A DNA stretch of 64,000 nt from Pelobates cultripes (taxonomy: Eukaryota; Chordata; Amphibia; Anura; Pelobatidae), in NCBI GenBank assembly GCA_933207985.1, contig OW240921.1, positions 95,951,192-96,015,191 of the forward strand, read 5' to 3'. The notes beneath the pieces were generated by a model. That model did no database searches. It was not told where the DNA came from and worked only from the letters and a program-made list of their open reading frames with translations. Shown here piece by piece: positions 11,236-21,481 of the stretch (the stretch's first letter is position 1; the number at the start of each line of letters is the position of its first letter). The position numbers and the translations under genes were made by a program.

Positions 11236-12019
11236 TGTGACAGACTAGAAACGGCGCCAGGCCGATGAGTTTCACAAACGTGAAACTACAGTCCATGGGT
11301 AGTTACTGGTCCTTCTGGATCACAATTTATATTATGGGTTTAAAATCACAGTTTTAAAACCACGTCCCTTGCTAGGGGTACCTGCAGAAACTCTGAGTGA
11401 AGTCTAAAACACACTGACTTTTTGTGCTCATTTGCACATCAAGCTGGGAACTCGAAAATTATGTCTCCAGGCTCTGTGGCGAATGAGGAAATTTCAAAGT
11501 CCAACTTGAGATATGCATGTGATGCACAATAGTGTTTTCTCTAACACAGAGCATTGTGCTTGTGTTATGAATTTGTAGACCTGATGTACGCAACTTCAGT
11601 TAAACACATAATCTGTGTTGAGCGATTTGCCCTCAGAACAGCAACCAGCAAGTGCAGGAGCATGCGATATACTCGTGGTGGGCACCCGTTAGAGGTTCAG
11701 GCCACGTAATTAGCCAGTCTGCCTCCCCTGCAGATGCGCCTGCTCCTGGCGTTATCACAGATTCTGGCCCTCTGCACATTGGAGTCCTTATATGGCTCTG
11801 TCTTCTCCTGCTCAGTTAATGACATAAACATGTGTGCCTCATCATGCAGACATCGCACACGTACATTCTGGTGCCACATGGGCATAAAGAGCCAATCACA
11901 ACCATCCTAGGGTTATGTAAACTCATTTTAATCCTTGTACTGTGGTTTCTCTTTAGTGGTTACATGAGAGCTTGTTTTATATTGATACACAAATATATAT
12001 ATATTCTTTGGCTTTTCTG
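11236..12019. other. Intergenic, no gene seen
   Basis: Unique-looking sequence without a supported coding segment, RNA gene or transposon terminus. Confidence 0.35.
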
Positions 12020-12165
12020 ATCCCGGCTTGTACCTTGACCATTCTCCATTCTGCTGTCCTTGACCTTTGGCTTGTCCACCCATATACATTACTCTCTGTC
12101 TCCCTGACCTTGGTCTGTCTTGACAAGCTGTCTCTATATTGCATTAAATCCAGCCACTCGAAGGC
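12020..12165 (-). repeat. Dispersed repeat R, copy 2
   Basis: Minus-strand reading begins at a GAGTGGCTGGATTTAATGC motif and passes through GACAAGCC-AGGTCAAGG segments, matching 18770-19010 and 11040-11235. It is followed on that strand by GGTCAAGGTACAAGCC. Confidence 0.45.
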
Positions 12166-13640
12166 TAAGTAATACGCATTATTATGCTGTTTTTTTGTAT
12201 TGTTGACTTGAGTTCTGTGTGTTGGGTTACAGTTCATCCTGACACTCTGCAGCACCTTAATACACACAGCACCACAAACAGCTCCCTCTATGCATGCGCA
12301 ATCCCACAAGCAGCCTCCATACATATACAACAAGACAGGCAGCCTCGCCACACATGCACAACACTCTTTACCATCCCTGTATGCCTTTACCAACCCTGCC
12401 CCTTGTTTGGACAATACTTTGGGCTGGCCTGCCTTTAAATGGCAGGCTGAATTTTTGTCCCAGAATGGCCCTGCTCCCCCTACCATAAGCAGTCCAACCA
12501 TTTTAGAAATTGCCTTCTTACCTGGGATCCACTGACTGGAACCAGATGCTCCTGCACAGGATCTTCTGTTCGCTGTCTTGAGCTAAACCTAAGCTCATTG
12601 GCCGGAAGCCAATGGCCGGAAGCTCATTGGCCGGAAGAGCTCTCAGCCAATGCGCTAAACCCTGTACCTGCAAACTTAGTTCAAAAAGATGCGTGCAATA
12701 TCTCACAATATCAAGCTTAATGGCACAGTGCACAAAGTCACCTCATATGGCAATTCTGTGTAGTCGCCTGAGTTCACAGGAGTCCACCCTGCCATCATGG
12801 GGCAATAACGTCACCGTTAACACAGTGCTTCTGTCATGTCACTTTTTAAAGCAGATCTGTGCAAAAATGCATTTCAGCTGGTTCGAGTGAATACAATTAC
12901 TTTCAGCCCTATTTATCGAACAAGAACAGGTAAATCCCGGACGGACCGATTCATTCGGGCGCAGAGTAAAAGGTTTTGATTTGTTTGAACCAGCTGAAAT
13001 GTACGTTTGCACAAGTCTAATTTAAAGTGCTGTATGATCTCTGTTAGGGTTAAAATCATATTATGCCTAGATTGTATTAATTAATGGTTAAAATAATATC
13101 TGCAAGTGCAACTAATCAATTAAATGCAGTGGTTCCTCTGGGATCCTTTATAGGACTAATTAATTATTTTTTTCGCCAGCAGCATGAATTTTACAATTTG
13201 CCAAGCAGCACAATTCATGATCTGCCTAAGAGCATGAACATATAATGTTCTTCATCTGTTGTATCACAGCACGGCATATGGTGTAGCTTTCATATGTAAC
13301 CAGCAGATGGCGACATCAGGAGCACTTTTAGGTGCCAACAGCTTGTTAAAATAGAGGGGTCAATTCAATAAATGGTGAATTTGCTATAGCAAATAGCGGG
13401 GGGAAATTATTAGCGGAATTAAATGAAACAAATGAAGGAAATTTGGTTGCAGTTTCGCTGTTTGTGAATAGCCATTTTTGCAAAGGTATATAGAGATGAG
13501 GCTAATTTGAACAGCTAAATTAATGGCAGCCAAATACAAATATGACATGTTTCAAATAGTAGCTTTAGAGGTCATTTGGTACTCATGGTATTGAATATAC
13601 CTCTCAGTCTGGGATTATTAAAGGCATAATCCACAGCCCA
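12166..13640. other. Intergenic, no gene seen
   Basis: Mixed sequence. At 12590-12655 a short direct repeat of CATTGGCCGGAAG occurs three times. Around 13350-13620 an AT-rich MITE-like remnant is possible. No gene recognised. Confidence 0.35.
13300..13313 (+). promoter_or_regulatory. CTCF-like motif
   Basis: CCAGCAGATGGCGA matches 13 of 14 positions of the commonly quoted CTCF core CCASYAGRKGGCRS. A single motif is weak evidence of occupancy. Confidence 0.3.
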
Positions 13641-13644
13641 AATA

Positions 13645-14663
13645 CTAAATCAATAAAAACCACTGTTTAAAGGATATTCCCCATGTGACCAAATGCCACT
13701 GAGGATGTGGGTCTGCAACTTCAGAGAGGGATCCAGCTGGTTCCATCTGCCAACACTTCCTCCATCCAGGCAGGTAGTGACCTCTTTGTCCAGGTAGGTA
13801 GCGGCCCCTCTTTCCAGGCAGATAGCGACCTCTCTGTCCAGGCAGGTAGCGGCCCCTCTGTCCAGGCAGGTAGCGGCCCCTCTGTCTGGTCAGGTAGCGA
13901 CCTCTCTGTCCCGGCAGGTAGCAGCCCCTCTGTCCAGGCAGGTAGCAGCCCCTCTGTCCAGGCAGGTAGCAGCCCCTCTGTCCAGGCAGGTAGCGGCCCC
14001 TCTGTCGAGGCAGGTAGCGGCCCCTCTGTCCGGGCAGGTAGCGGCCTCTCTGTCCAGGCAGGTAGCGACCCCTCTGTCCGGGCAGGTAGCGACCCCTCTG
14101 TCTGGGCAGGTAGCGACCCCTCTGTCCGGGCAGGTAGGGGCCCCTCTGTCCAGGCAGGTAGCGACCCCTCTGTCTGGGCAGGTAGCGACCCCTCTGTCCA
14201 GGCAGGTAGCAGCCCCTCTGTCCAGGCACGTAGCGGCCCCTCTGTCCAGGCATGTGCTGGTCCAGGGCAGCCAGACCTCTCTCCGCCATGGTAAGCCGGC
14301 TCTCATGTGTGTTTTGAGTGGTCTCGAGTTGGGCCACTTTAGTAGTCGCGTGTTAAACGTCTTTTCTGAGGGGGGCTAAGTCTCCCGCCAAGTTCGCACG
14401 GAGTTCCGCTAGCATCGCCTTGCGTTGCGTCGCAGTGACCGGATCCTGGCCTGTTGCGGCCTCCATTGGGTATGGCCCTTCTCTGCAGCCTGGGTGGTTC
14501 TTTCCATCGGGGCTATAGCCATATCTTCCGAGGAGTATGAGGGGCCGTCGTCTGCCAGCACCATTTTGTCCCATGCGGCCCTCTGTGAGCTCCGGAATAG
14601 GTCCCCAATGTGCCGGCCCGGCGGGCTCCTGTCAGGCTTGGGTTTTTTATTTTTGCGGCCCAT
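13645..14663 (-). pseudogene. L1-like retrotransposon ORF1 start, with minisatellite
   Basis: Minus-strand fragment of an ORF1-like protein. From ATG at 14663 the reading starts MGRKNKKPKPDRSPP, a basic and polar N-terminus, and continues in changing frames to a heptad-rich stretch (MLAELRANLAGDLAPLRKDV near 14355-14415, then LETTQNTHESRL near 14290-14330). Such a pattern is common in coiled-coil ORF1 proteins of L1-type elements. At least two frameshifts separate these blocks. The frame then runs into a 24-bp tandem repeat encoding about 21 copies of an eight-residue GQRGRYLP-like unit. Upstream GC-rich sequence ending in a GGGGGCGGAGCC-type start near 14800 resembles the 5' end of such elements; a similar start is at about 59882. 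No reverse transcriptase is present, so this is 5' material only. L1 assignment is an inference. Confidence 0.5.
13758..14250. repeat. 24-bp minisatellite (about 21 units)
   Basis: Tandem units of the form GCAGGTAGCGACCCCTCTGTCC plus two bases, differing at a few positions (C/A/G after GTAGC, CAGG or CGGG at the junction). Since 24 is a multiple of three, open frames appear on both strands; those long frames are not independent genes. Confidence 0.95.
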
Positions 14664-15525
14664 CCTCGGTCTAGTGTCCAGGCAGATGTGTTTTGTGAGG
14701 TTGGATGATCCCTTGTCTGCAATTTTAGCTGTTTTTAGGCAGTTTTGAGCGGAGCACAGCGAGCTTGCGACCGTCCAGGTTCACCGCTAGGCTCCGCCCC
14801 CAGAATTATTACAATTTTACCTCAAAGAGATGTATCCATTTATGTTTATTTTTATTCTATTTCTACTTTATTTATTTTGTTCTTTTTTCTTTTTATTGTG
14901 TTTTAGTATTTTGTTTTTCCTCATTATTCTATGTATTATTTATCATTTAGTGTTTTCTTTCTCACTTATTTTATTTTACTTTTCTAATTTACTTTTCTTG
15001 ATTCCTTGTATTTTAGTATGATCTCTTTATTATTTTTTCTTTCTTTATATCTTTATCTGTTTTTTTTAGTTTCCATTTAATTTTCTTTTTCTTTATGCAT
15101 TTAGGCTGTTTCTTTTCTTTGACTTTTCTGCTTCTGTGGCAGACCCCTTGTTATGTATTTTGAAGATCACCAAATGTGGTGAGTGCTCGTTAATGTTAGG
15201 GTTTTTTTCTCACATGGTGCACCGGCCGTTCCTCACACATGCGTTGTACACACGATTGAGCGTTACACACATGTGCGGTTTGACACTTTCTGCGCATGCG
15301 CTCTGGTTCCAAGCGCTTTTATCCTTATTGAACACTACAGGCTTCCATTTAACATGTTGATTGATGTAATCACACACGTAACGTGCGGTGGGCGGTCCAA
15401 TCACTTCGCTGTCAGGTATTTATATATACCATTAATTATTCAATCTGTTTAATTTTATATACTTACCTATAACCTCCTATCACAAGGAAGAGATGTGTTT
15501 ATTATAATGTTGAATTTGGTCTGCA
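14664..15525. other. L1-like 5' flank then T-rich sequence, no gene
   Basis: To about 14800 this is the GC-rich 5' region of the retrotransposon copy. From 14810 to 15130 the plus strand is strongly T/TTTA-rich. The rest to 15525 shows no recognisable gene. Confidence 0.4.
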
Positions 15526-16318
15526 TTAAAGCGGCACTGTCATGCCGAACTTACCTTTCCCCAATCGATTCCTCTTCTCTCCCTCTGTCAGGATCTGTTC
15601 TTCATTTCTTCCTGTCTGCTCTAGTTTTCTTTAAATCTTAAAGGGAAACTCCAGTGCATTATCTTTATGGCCCCCACCCACCGCCCAGGGGTAGGGGCCT
15701 GGGGTTGAGGACTGTAGGATGCATCACTGTTTAGTAGACATGCCACTGCTCGCGGTATAGCGAGTTCTGGAGATTCTGGAGATTTTAATCTCCCTTATGC
15801 TAATATGGGGGTCATATTGACCCCCATAGAGTGAGGGAGGACATGGAGGACTTAGGAAGTGGCGGGGAGAACTCCTCCCTGTTGCTTCTATTTTCACATA
15901 TTACAAGGAGGGAGCTGTGTGCCGGTAGCTCCCTCCTTGTAATAAACTAAACGAACAAATGAACACTGATATTCGGTGTTTGTTTGTTCGTCTGATATTT
16001 CCATTCATTCATTCGTCTTTCTGACGAATGAATGAATAGATGAAATTCCCGTTCGCATGTCCAAGTGTTTAACTGGGCATGTGCGGGAATCTCACAGTCT
16101 ATCTAGTGTTGGCAGATGACGTGTTCCACAGGGACTTCATCTACTCACACAAAGATGGTGGCACCCTGAATATAGATCGGGGTAGAAAATAAAGATGAAA
16201 ATAGGTAATGTGGGTGGCTTAGGGGCATTTCGGGGTGACTAAGGGGTCAATTAGAGATAGTGGAGTCGGGAGGGGGAGTTAAAAAAACCGGTATTCGGCC
16301 ATGACAGTGCCGCTTTAA
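15526..16318. mobile_element. TTAA MITE with GCGGCACTGTCATG ends
   Basis: Left border TTAAAGCGGCACTGTCATG and right border CATGACAGTGCCGCTTTAA are near-perfect inverted repeats sharing the terminal TTAA. Interior hairpins include CATATTGACCC/GGGTCAATATG-type symmetry near 15805-15825 and a CGAACAAA/TTTGTTCG and GAATGAATG stem near 15950-16045. No coding frame. It is related in style to families A and B but has distinct ends. Confidence 0.85.
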
Positions 16319-16543
16319 TACACGGATTCTACTTAATCTTTCTTCTCTTCTCAAATCTCTTTTTTTATGCCATGTACTTGTTTATTCCTTTCCATGTCTT
16401 TTCAGGTACTTATACATAGATTTGATGAGTGTATTAATCAAATTAATTGATCATCTGTTTTTTGTTAATGCATTTTGTAATTGCACGTTAATTGATCATT
16501 CTGTGTGTATAAAAATTATATTCTTGTCACTGTGGTGTTAGCT

Positions 16544-16685
16544 TGATAAAGACCTGGTTACAGGTCGAAACGTTGCAGATCCAATAAAACTGATAAAGAC
16601 CTGGTTACAGGTTGAAACGTTGCAGATCCAATAAAACTGATAAAGACCTGGTTACAGGTCGAAACGTTGCAGATCCAATAAAACT
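16544..16685 (+). repeat. 47-bp tandem triplicate with hammerhead-like core
   Basis: Three nearly identical units start at 16544, 16591 and 16638. Each contains TGATAAAGACCTGGTTACAG followed by GTCGAAACGTTGC and ends in a CCAATAAAAC segment. GACCTG-GTTA-CAGGTC forms a perfect 6-bp stem between a CTGATAA-like box and GAAAC. This is the layout of hammerhead ribozyme core elements (CUGAUGA, stem II, GAAA), but the normally invariant G of CUGAUGA is A here, so activity is doubtful. Such sequences are often tied to Penelope-like or other retroelements in amphibians (recall). Confidence 0.7.
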
Positions 16686-16699
16686 GCCTTGAACATATA

Positions 16700-17045
16700 A
16701 AAGGTTATGAACCTTTAAACACTTACCTGATTCCTGTGTCGAGGGATATCTGTCTCTTCCGATGCGGAAACCTAATGAGCATTAGGCTTTCCCCATAGGA
16801 AAGCACTGACTGTTTTCCTATAGGCTTTCTCAACATGCTGGATGTCCTCATTCAAAGCATAAAACTGAGGAAACACCTCTAGTGGCTGTCTGGTAGACAA
16901 CCACTAGAGGCAGTCTTAACACTGCAATGATAAACAAAGTGATTTAACTCCAAAATGGCAAAATATTGGCTGCAGGGCCATGATGTATACACCAGAACTG
17001 CTTCATTAGGCTAAAGTTGTTTTGGTGACTTTAGTGTCCCTTTAA
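16700..17045. mobile_element. TTAA MITE, family B, left-truncated
   Basis: Right end GACTTTAGTGTCCCTTTAA with the family CATAGGAAAGCACTGA hairpin (about 16793-16830) and the CCTCTAGTGGCTGTC/GACAACCACTAGAGG stem (16877-16911). A left TTAA terminus is not clear. Its terminal TTAA (17042-17045) is also the first base block of the piggyBac element that follows. Confidence 0.65.
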
Positions 17046-17759
17046 CCCCTTAAGGACAGAGTTTCAGAAGCTTGTCTTTCACTAAATGACAACAGCATTT
17101 TTTGCTGTTTGCGTTCAACTCCAATTAGCATTTTCCTAATTTATTGCACCGACACATATTATATATTGTTTTTTAAAGGACAGAAAGGGCTTTAATTTGA
17201 TGTAACACACATATATATATATATATATGTTTATTATAAAAAAATACAGAAATATGCAAAAGAAATAACATTTTTGTGTTTTGTTTTACAGTTTTTGCAA
17301 TAATAACGTGTGCATAATTAGTGCAGGTTAAGGAAAGTAATTAAAAATAAATTCATTTTTAGTTGTTCTGATTTACAGAATATATAATGTGTCTGGGATT
17401 TTAAGTTTTTTTTTGGTAGTTACAGGTCACAAAGCACAAGGAGTAAAATAAACATTTAATGTGGAGCGATTTTAGAATTTGGTATATTTGTCTTGTAAGC
17501 TTAATAGCCATAAAAGAAAACAAAATTTCCACACAAAAGTATATATTTAAATAAAGTAGACATCACAGGCTATTTACCTAAGGTGGTTTTGACACTTTCT
17601 ACATTTCTACATTTCACCGCCAACCTCTGCTAAATATTGGAGTAAAATTGTGTTTTTTGGGTTTTTTTTGGCACACAAACTTATAACACAGAAATTCTCA
17701 TGTGTATTTTGTAAAGTTGGTGTGTGCTATTCCTGTACAAAGTTTTATTTTGTGTTCAG

Positions 17760-18620
17760 TTAGATCTGCTGAGTAAAATGACACCCCCATTGTATGTCTT
17801 TGGCACTATTTCGTGAAGTTACAGTGCCATATAGGAGACCTGTCCTTTTCAGTAATCACAGTAGAATTTTGAGAGACGGATTTAATGAGCCTATGCTTCC
17901 ATTTGGGGTATTATAACAGTTTGACTGTTCAAAAAAAACCCACAAAGGCCTACCTTTTGTAAGAGTAGACACTCCAGGGTATCTCATAAGGTGCAAATTG
18001 TGCCTTAACATTTTTGTGCGTTTTTTACATATGGATTGCATTTTTGCTGGGCATTTTGTATATTCCACATGTGCCACTAAGTTCAAACCCCCCACATTAT
18101 GCTCAGCTATGTCTTCTGAGTAAAAGGACCCCCATTGTATGTCTTTGGCACTATTTCGTGAAGCTACAGTGCCATATAGGAGACCAAGCCATTTCAGTTT
18201 TTACCAAACTTTGAATTTTGACGCTGGGCCTATGTGCAATTAACAAGCATCTTAGCAGGTTTTAAATTCAAACTACCCCACAAAGGCCTACCATTTCTTA
18301 AAGTAGATACCCCAGGGTATTTCAAAAGGTATATTCTAAACCTTAGTGTAGGATCTTTTTTTGTTAGTTTGTACCAAGTCTAGTTGCAATTAGCATTTTT
18401 TCTGCCTTTTTGACACACACTTGGAGATGTTACTGTATATTTTGCTATCCTTATGTGTGCTACGGCAGTATAACACCTAATATGTTGCTCAGCTATGTCA
18501 TCTTAGTGCAACGATAACCCCATGTGTACCTTTCTCAGGGTTATGTGGATGTTGAAGGGGCACATTGGAGACACACCACTTCCATATTTTTCAAAAGTGG
18601 ATGCTGGGCCCAAGTCTCAT
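17760..18620. repeat. Degenerate ~345-bp tandem repeats inside the piggyBac element
   Basis: CCCCCATTGTATGTCTTTGG followed by CACTATTTCGTGAAG and GTGCCATATAGGAGACC occurs at 17784 and 18129, a period of 345 bp. A third, much weaker unit is near 18490-18590. Between them CCCACAAAGGCCTACC and CAGGGTAT motifs also recur. Non-coding. Confidence 0.75.
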
Positions 18621-18769
18621 TTTAGCAGCTCAGGACTGCAAATTACCTCTCAAAGGCCACATATATTTTTAAGTATAAGCAGCTTATCAATTCAAATTAT
18701 GAACAAGTGCATACTATTTGCTGTGAAAAGGGGGAATAGTTGGGGTAACCTTATCCGGGGGTAGTACCC

Positions 18770-19010
18770 AGTCATCTGCGTCCCGGGCAAAGCTGTCATG
18801 GATTCCGAAACCAAAACACAGACAGACCACAAAGAGAGAGAACACAGAGAGAGAGAAACTTGTAATACCTGTCCTTAGAATGGCCGGGCTATACAAGCAG
18901 AGAATTGTCAAGGTACAAGCCGAGGTCAAAGGAGTAAAGAGAAACGGAACAACAATAGGACAAGCCGAGGTCAAGATTCAGAGAAGACAGGATAAGCGGA
19001 AGACAAAGCC
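18770..19010 (+). repeat. Dispersed repeat R, copy 3, inserted in the piggyBac element
   Basis: Contains GAATGGCCGGGCTATACAAG, GGTCAAAGGAGTAAAG and twice CAAGCCGAGGTCAA. It matches the minus-strand content of 12020-12165. It lies just past the transposase stop and is probably a later insertion. Confidence 0.5.
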
Positions 19011-19067
19011 AAGGTTCGGTAACCAATCAGACAGATGACTAAAAATCACACCCCAAAACTGGTCTAC

Positions 19068-20675
19068 TTATTCGGCCTGGGTGTGAAAAATTTTAAAACT
19101 GTGTCCAATACATAGGCTGGGCTGAGAGGGGCAATCAGGGCAGTAATAGCTGGTCTCAGCTCTTACGTCCCCCTTGTAACACACCCTGCACCTTTTCTGG
19201 GGGTTTTGTTTTTTAGGGGTTGGTGGAATCTTAAAGCAGAAGTGACCTGCCTCCATTCTTCTGCTAGGCTCCACTGATGGTCTCCTTGTGTGGCACTCAA
19301 GTAGCCCAGAAACGAGCTCAAACTGGAATGAAAGAAAAGTGCTTTTCAGCCCAGCATTTGCCTTTTTAAAAATGACAAAGGCATTGTGGATTGCCATCTG
19401 CATCAGATATATGCCCACTTTTTTATACCATGCCCTGGTCTTTCGCATGATCAAATACAGCTGCATCAGTTGATCGGACAGGTCAACTCCCCCATATGCT
19501 GATTATATCGCCATATGCAGACTGGCACTCATTTACATTCCTCTCTGCCACGAAGTGCGACCCTCCGAGTGTGTTCACCATGGATGGTGGTTAAGATGAA
19601 AACAGCAGCTCATTCTGGCAGAGAGCTGCTGTTTCCCCCCTTTTAATTTTTTTGTTTGCTAGAGCCTTTGGGAAACCTGTGCGACTCTTCCGAATAGTGC
19701 CACAGGCCATGGTCTCGAAGCAGTACAACATTTTTAACAGAGGGATGCTATTATAAAAGTTATCGATGTATAAATGATAACCTTTATTAAGTAGTGGCAT
19801 TATTACGTCCCAGACAATTTTCCCACTTGTCCCTATTATATCTGGGCAACCTGGGGGATCAAGGTGGTTATCCCTTCCTTCGTATACACGGAAGGTGTAT
19901 ACGTAGCCACTGCCACTTTCACACAGTTTATAAAATTTTATCCCATATCGGGATCTTTTGGATGGGATATATTGTCTAAATCCCAGTCTTCCCTGAAATT
20001 TCATGAGGGACTCGTCAATGGAAATGTTTTTGTTGGGGGTATATATAGTGGCAAATTTACTGTTAAAGTGGGCAATTAAAGGGCGTATTTTATAAAGAAT
20101 ATCATACTGTGGATCACCTTTTGGGGGGCACTTGTTATTGTCACTAAAGTGCATAAATCGCAGTATGTCTTCATATCTTTCCCTCGTCATTGTCTCGTCA
20201 AAAATTGGGTTATTGCAAATAGGATGTTTAGACCAATACATCCTAATTGTGGGCTTTTTAATTAGCCCCATTAACATGGTCACACTGGTTGGGTTCCATC
20301 TCTCTTTCCTGGAGATAAGAGAGTCTGGATTGCATGCCAGATACTGCTCCCCATAGAGATTAGTCTGGGTGACTATCTCCCCAAAAATCTCATCCCCCAA
20401 GAACAGCTGCATAACATCCAGCGCACTATAGCCAGACAGGTCAGCCTGTATGCCAGGATTGGCTGTAAACACTGGGATGTCTGGGGAAAAATTATTAGGG
20501 GGTACCTATCTGCGCCATGTTCAGCATTAGTGGAATCGTCGATTTCCCATGATGGTCCTGCAGTATCTGGCACATAGTCCCTGTCCCCTGCGTCACTCTC
20601 GGAGGCAGTGTCTGTCACCTCTGAGTCGGCCGCTAACAGGGCATAAGCCTCCTCTGCGCTATACTTTCTAAACAT
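19068..20675 (-). pseudogene. piggyBac transposase, frameshifted
   Basis: Transposase remnant of the Uribo/piggyBac type. From ATG at 20675 an acidic Ser/Asp/Glu-rich N-terminus (MFRKYSAEEAYALLAADS...) of about 60 residues leads, after a frameshift near 20500, into the dimerisation and catalytic region (about 20490-19600). That part contains the first catalytic Asp in NISIDESLM and the second in HLYIDNFYNS. After further frame changes and a stop around 19500-19600, the third Asp appears in a GGVDLSDQ block (about 19475), followed by RKTRAWYKK and the C-terminal Cys-rich zinc-binding domain (CRVCYKG, YYCPDCPSQPSLC) ending at 19068. All three catalytic residues and the Cys domain remain, so the copy died by small indels and a nonsense change rather than truncation. 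No functional product expected. Confidence 0.88.
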
Positions 20676-21187
20676 TGTTAATACAGTTAACACAGCTAAC
20701 AAAACTCTAACTAAATAACTAAACTTTTTTTAAAAAATTTTATTCCCTAATTCCCACTAAATTCCACCCACCCAAGTAACTAAATCATAAACAAATAAAA
20801 TCAAATAATAAAATTTAACCCTTGAAAGTAAAAAAAAAAAATAGATCACAGTAAAGTACTGTGACCTGTATATTGATCACTGCTAGCGGTGATCAAGCAG
20901 CAGGGAAAGGGTTAATTTTTTTTTAATAAAGGGGAAAGGGATTAGGAATCTTTTATAGATATTCACTATTCTTCTGGGACACAATGTTGCAACAATCTGT
21001 CTCTCTCCACTTCACAAACCCACACGAGGTGGAGGGAGGCGGATCAGATATCCCAGCAGCATTCTGACCGCTGTGACCGGCACCGCGGTGATCGGGGGTT
21101 AATTTTAATGCGTGACGGACGAGGTCCGTCACTCGTCATTAACGCTTTCCCCTGAGTGACGGACCTTGTCCGTCACTCGTCATTAAG
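20676..21187. other. piggyBac 5' non-coding end with subterminal repeats
   Basis: Between the transposase ATG and the right terminus. The block GTGACGGAC/GTCCGTCAC forms a short hairpin near 21112-21133, and TCCGTCACTCGTCATTAA occurs twice (about 21127 and 21168), a pattern typical of transposase-binding subterminal repeats. No independent gene. Confidence 0.6.
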
Positions 21188-21481
21188 ATGTTAAGTGCTT
21201 ATTTGGTTGCACTAATTTGCAACATGTACACATTTCCATTCGGTCAGCAGAGGGAGCTGCAGAGTTATCACAATCACAATACCAATGCTATAACTAATAC
21301 CTATTACTTTCATATTGTGTATGAAAAGGCATTATTCTTTTTTAAGGAAAAAAAATGTGTTAACATGTTTCAATCTCTCACCAAATTCTGTACATCCCAT
21401 CCTCCTCTTTTTCAACTGGCTCCTCCCTAAATTTGCACAAAAAAGCATGCTGGTGGATTCTCAACTTCCTTTGCAGATTTA

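Larger units (their letters stand above)
17042..21194 (-). mobile_element. Decayed piggyBac-type transposon
   Basis: A 4.15-kb element with a frameshifted piggyBac transposase on the minus strand. Left end TTAACCCCTTAAGGACAGAG; right end, read inward from 21194, TTAACATCTTAATGACGAGT. The two align over the first 20 bases with a handful of mismatches. Both borders are TTAA, the piggyBac target. It contains three degenerate repeats at the left (about 17.77-18.6 kb), an inserted dispersed repeat (about 18770-19010), the transposase remnant, and duplicated TCCGTCACTCGTCATTAA blocks at the right end. Confidence 0.8.

Noticed and set aside
13707..14294. 195-residue plus-strand frame (QAGSGPSV repeats) and the 138-residue overlapping minus-strand frame
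   Set aside because: Shadows of the 24-bp minisatellite, whose length is a multiple of three and so stays open in several frames.
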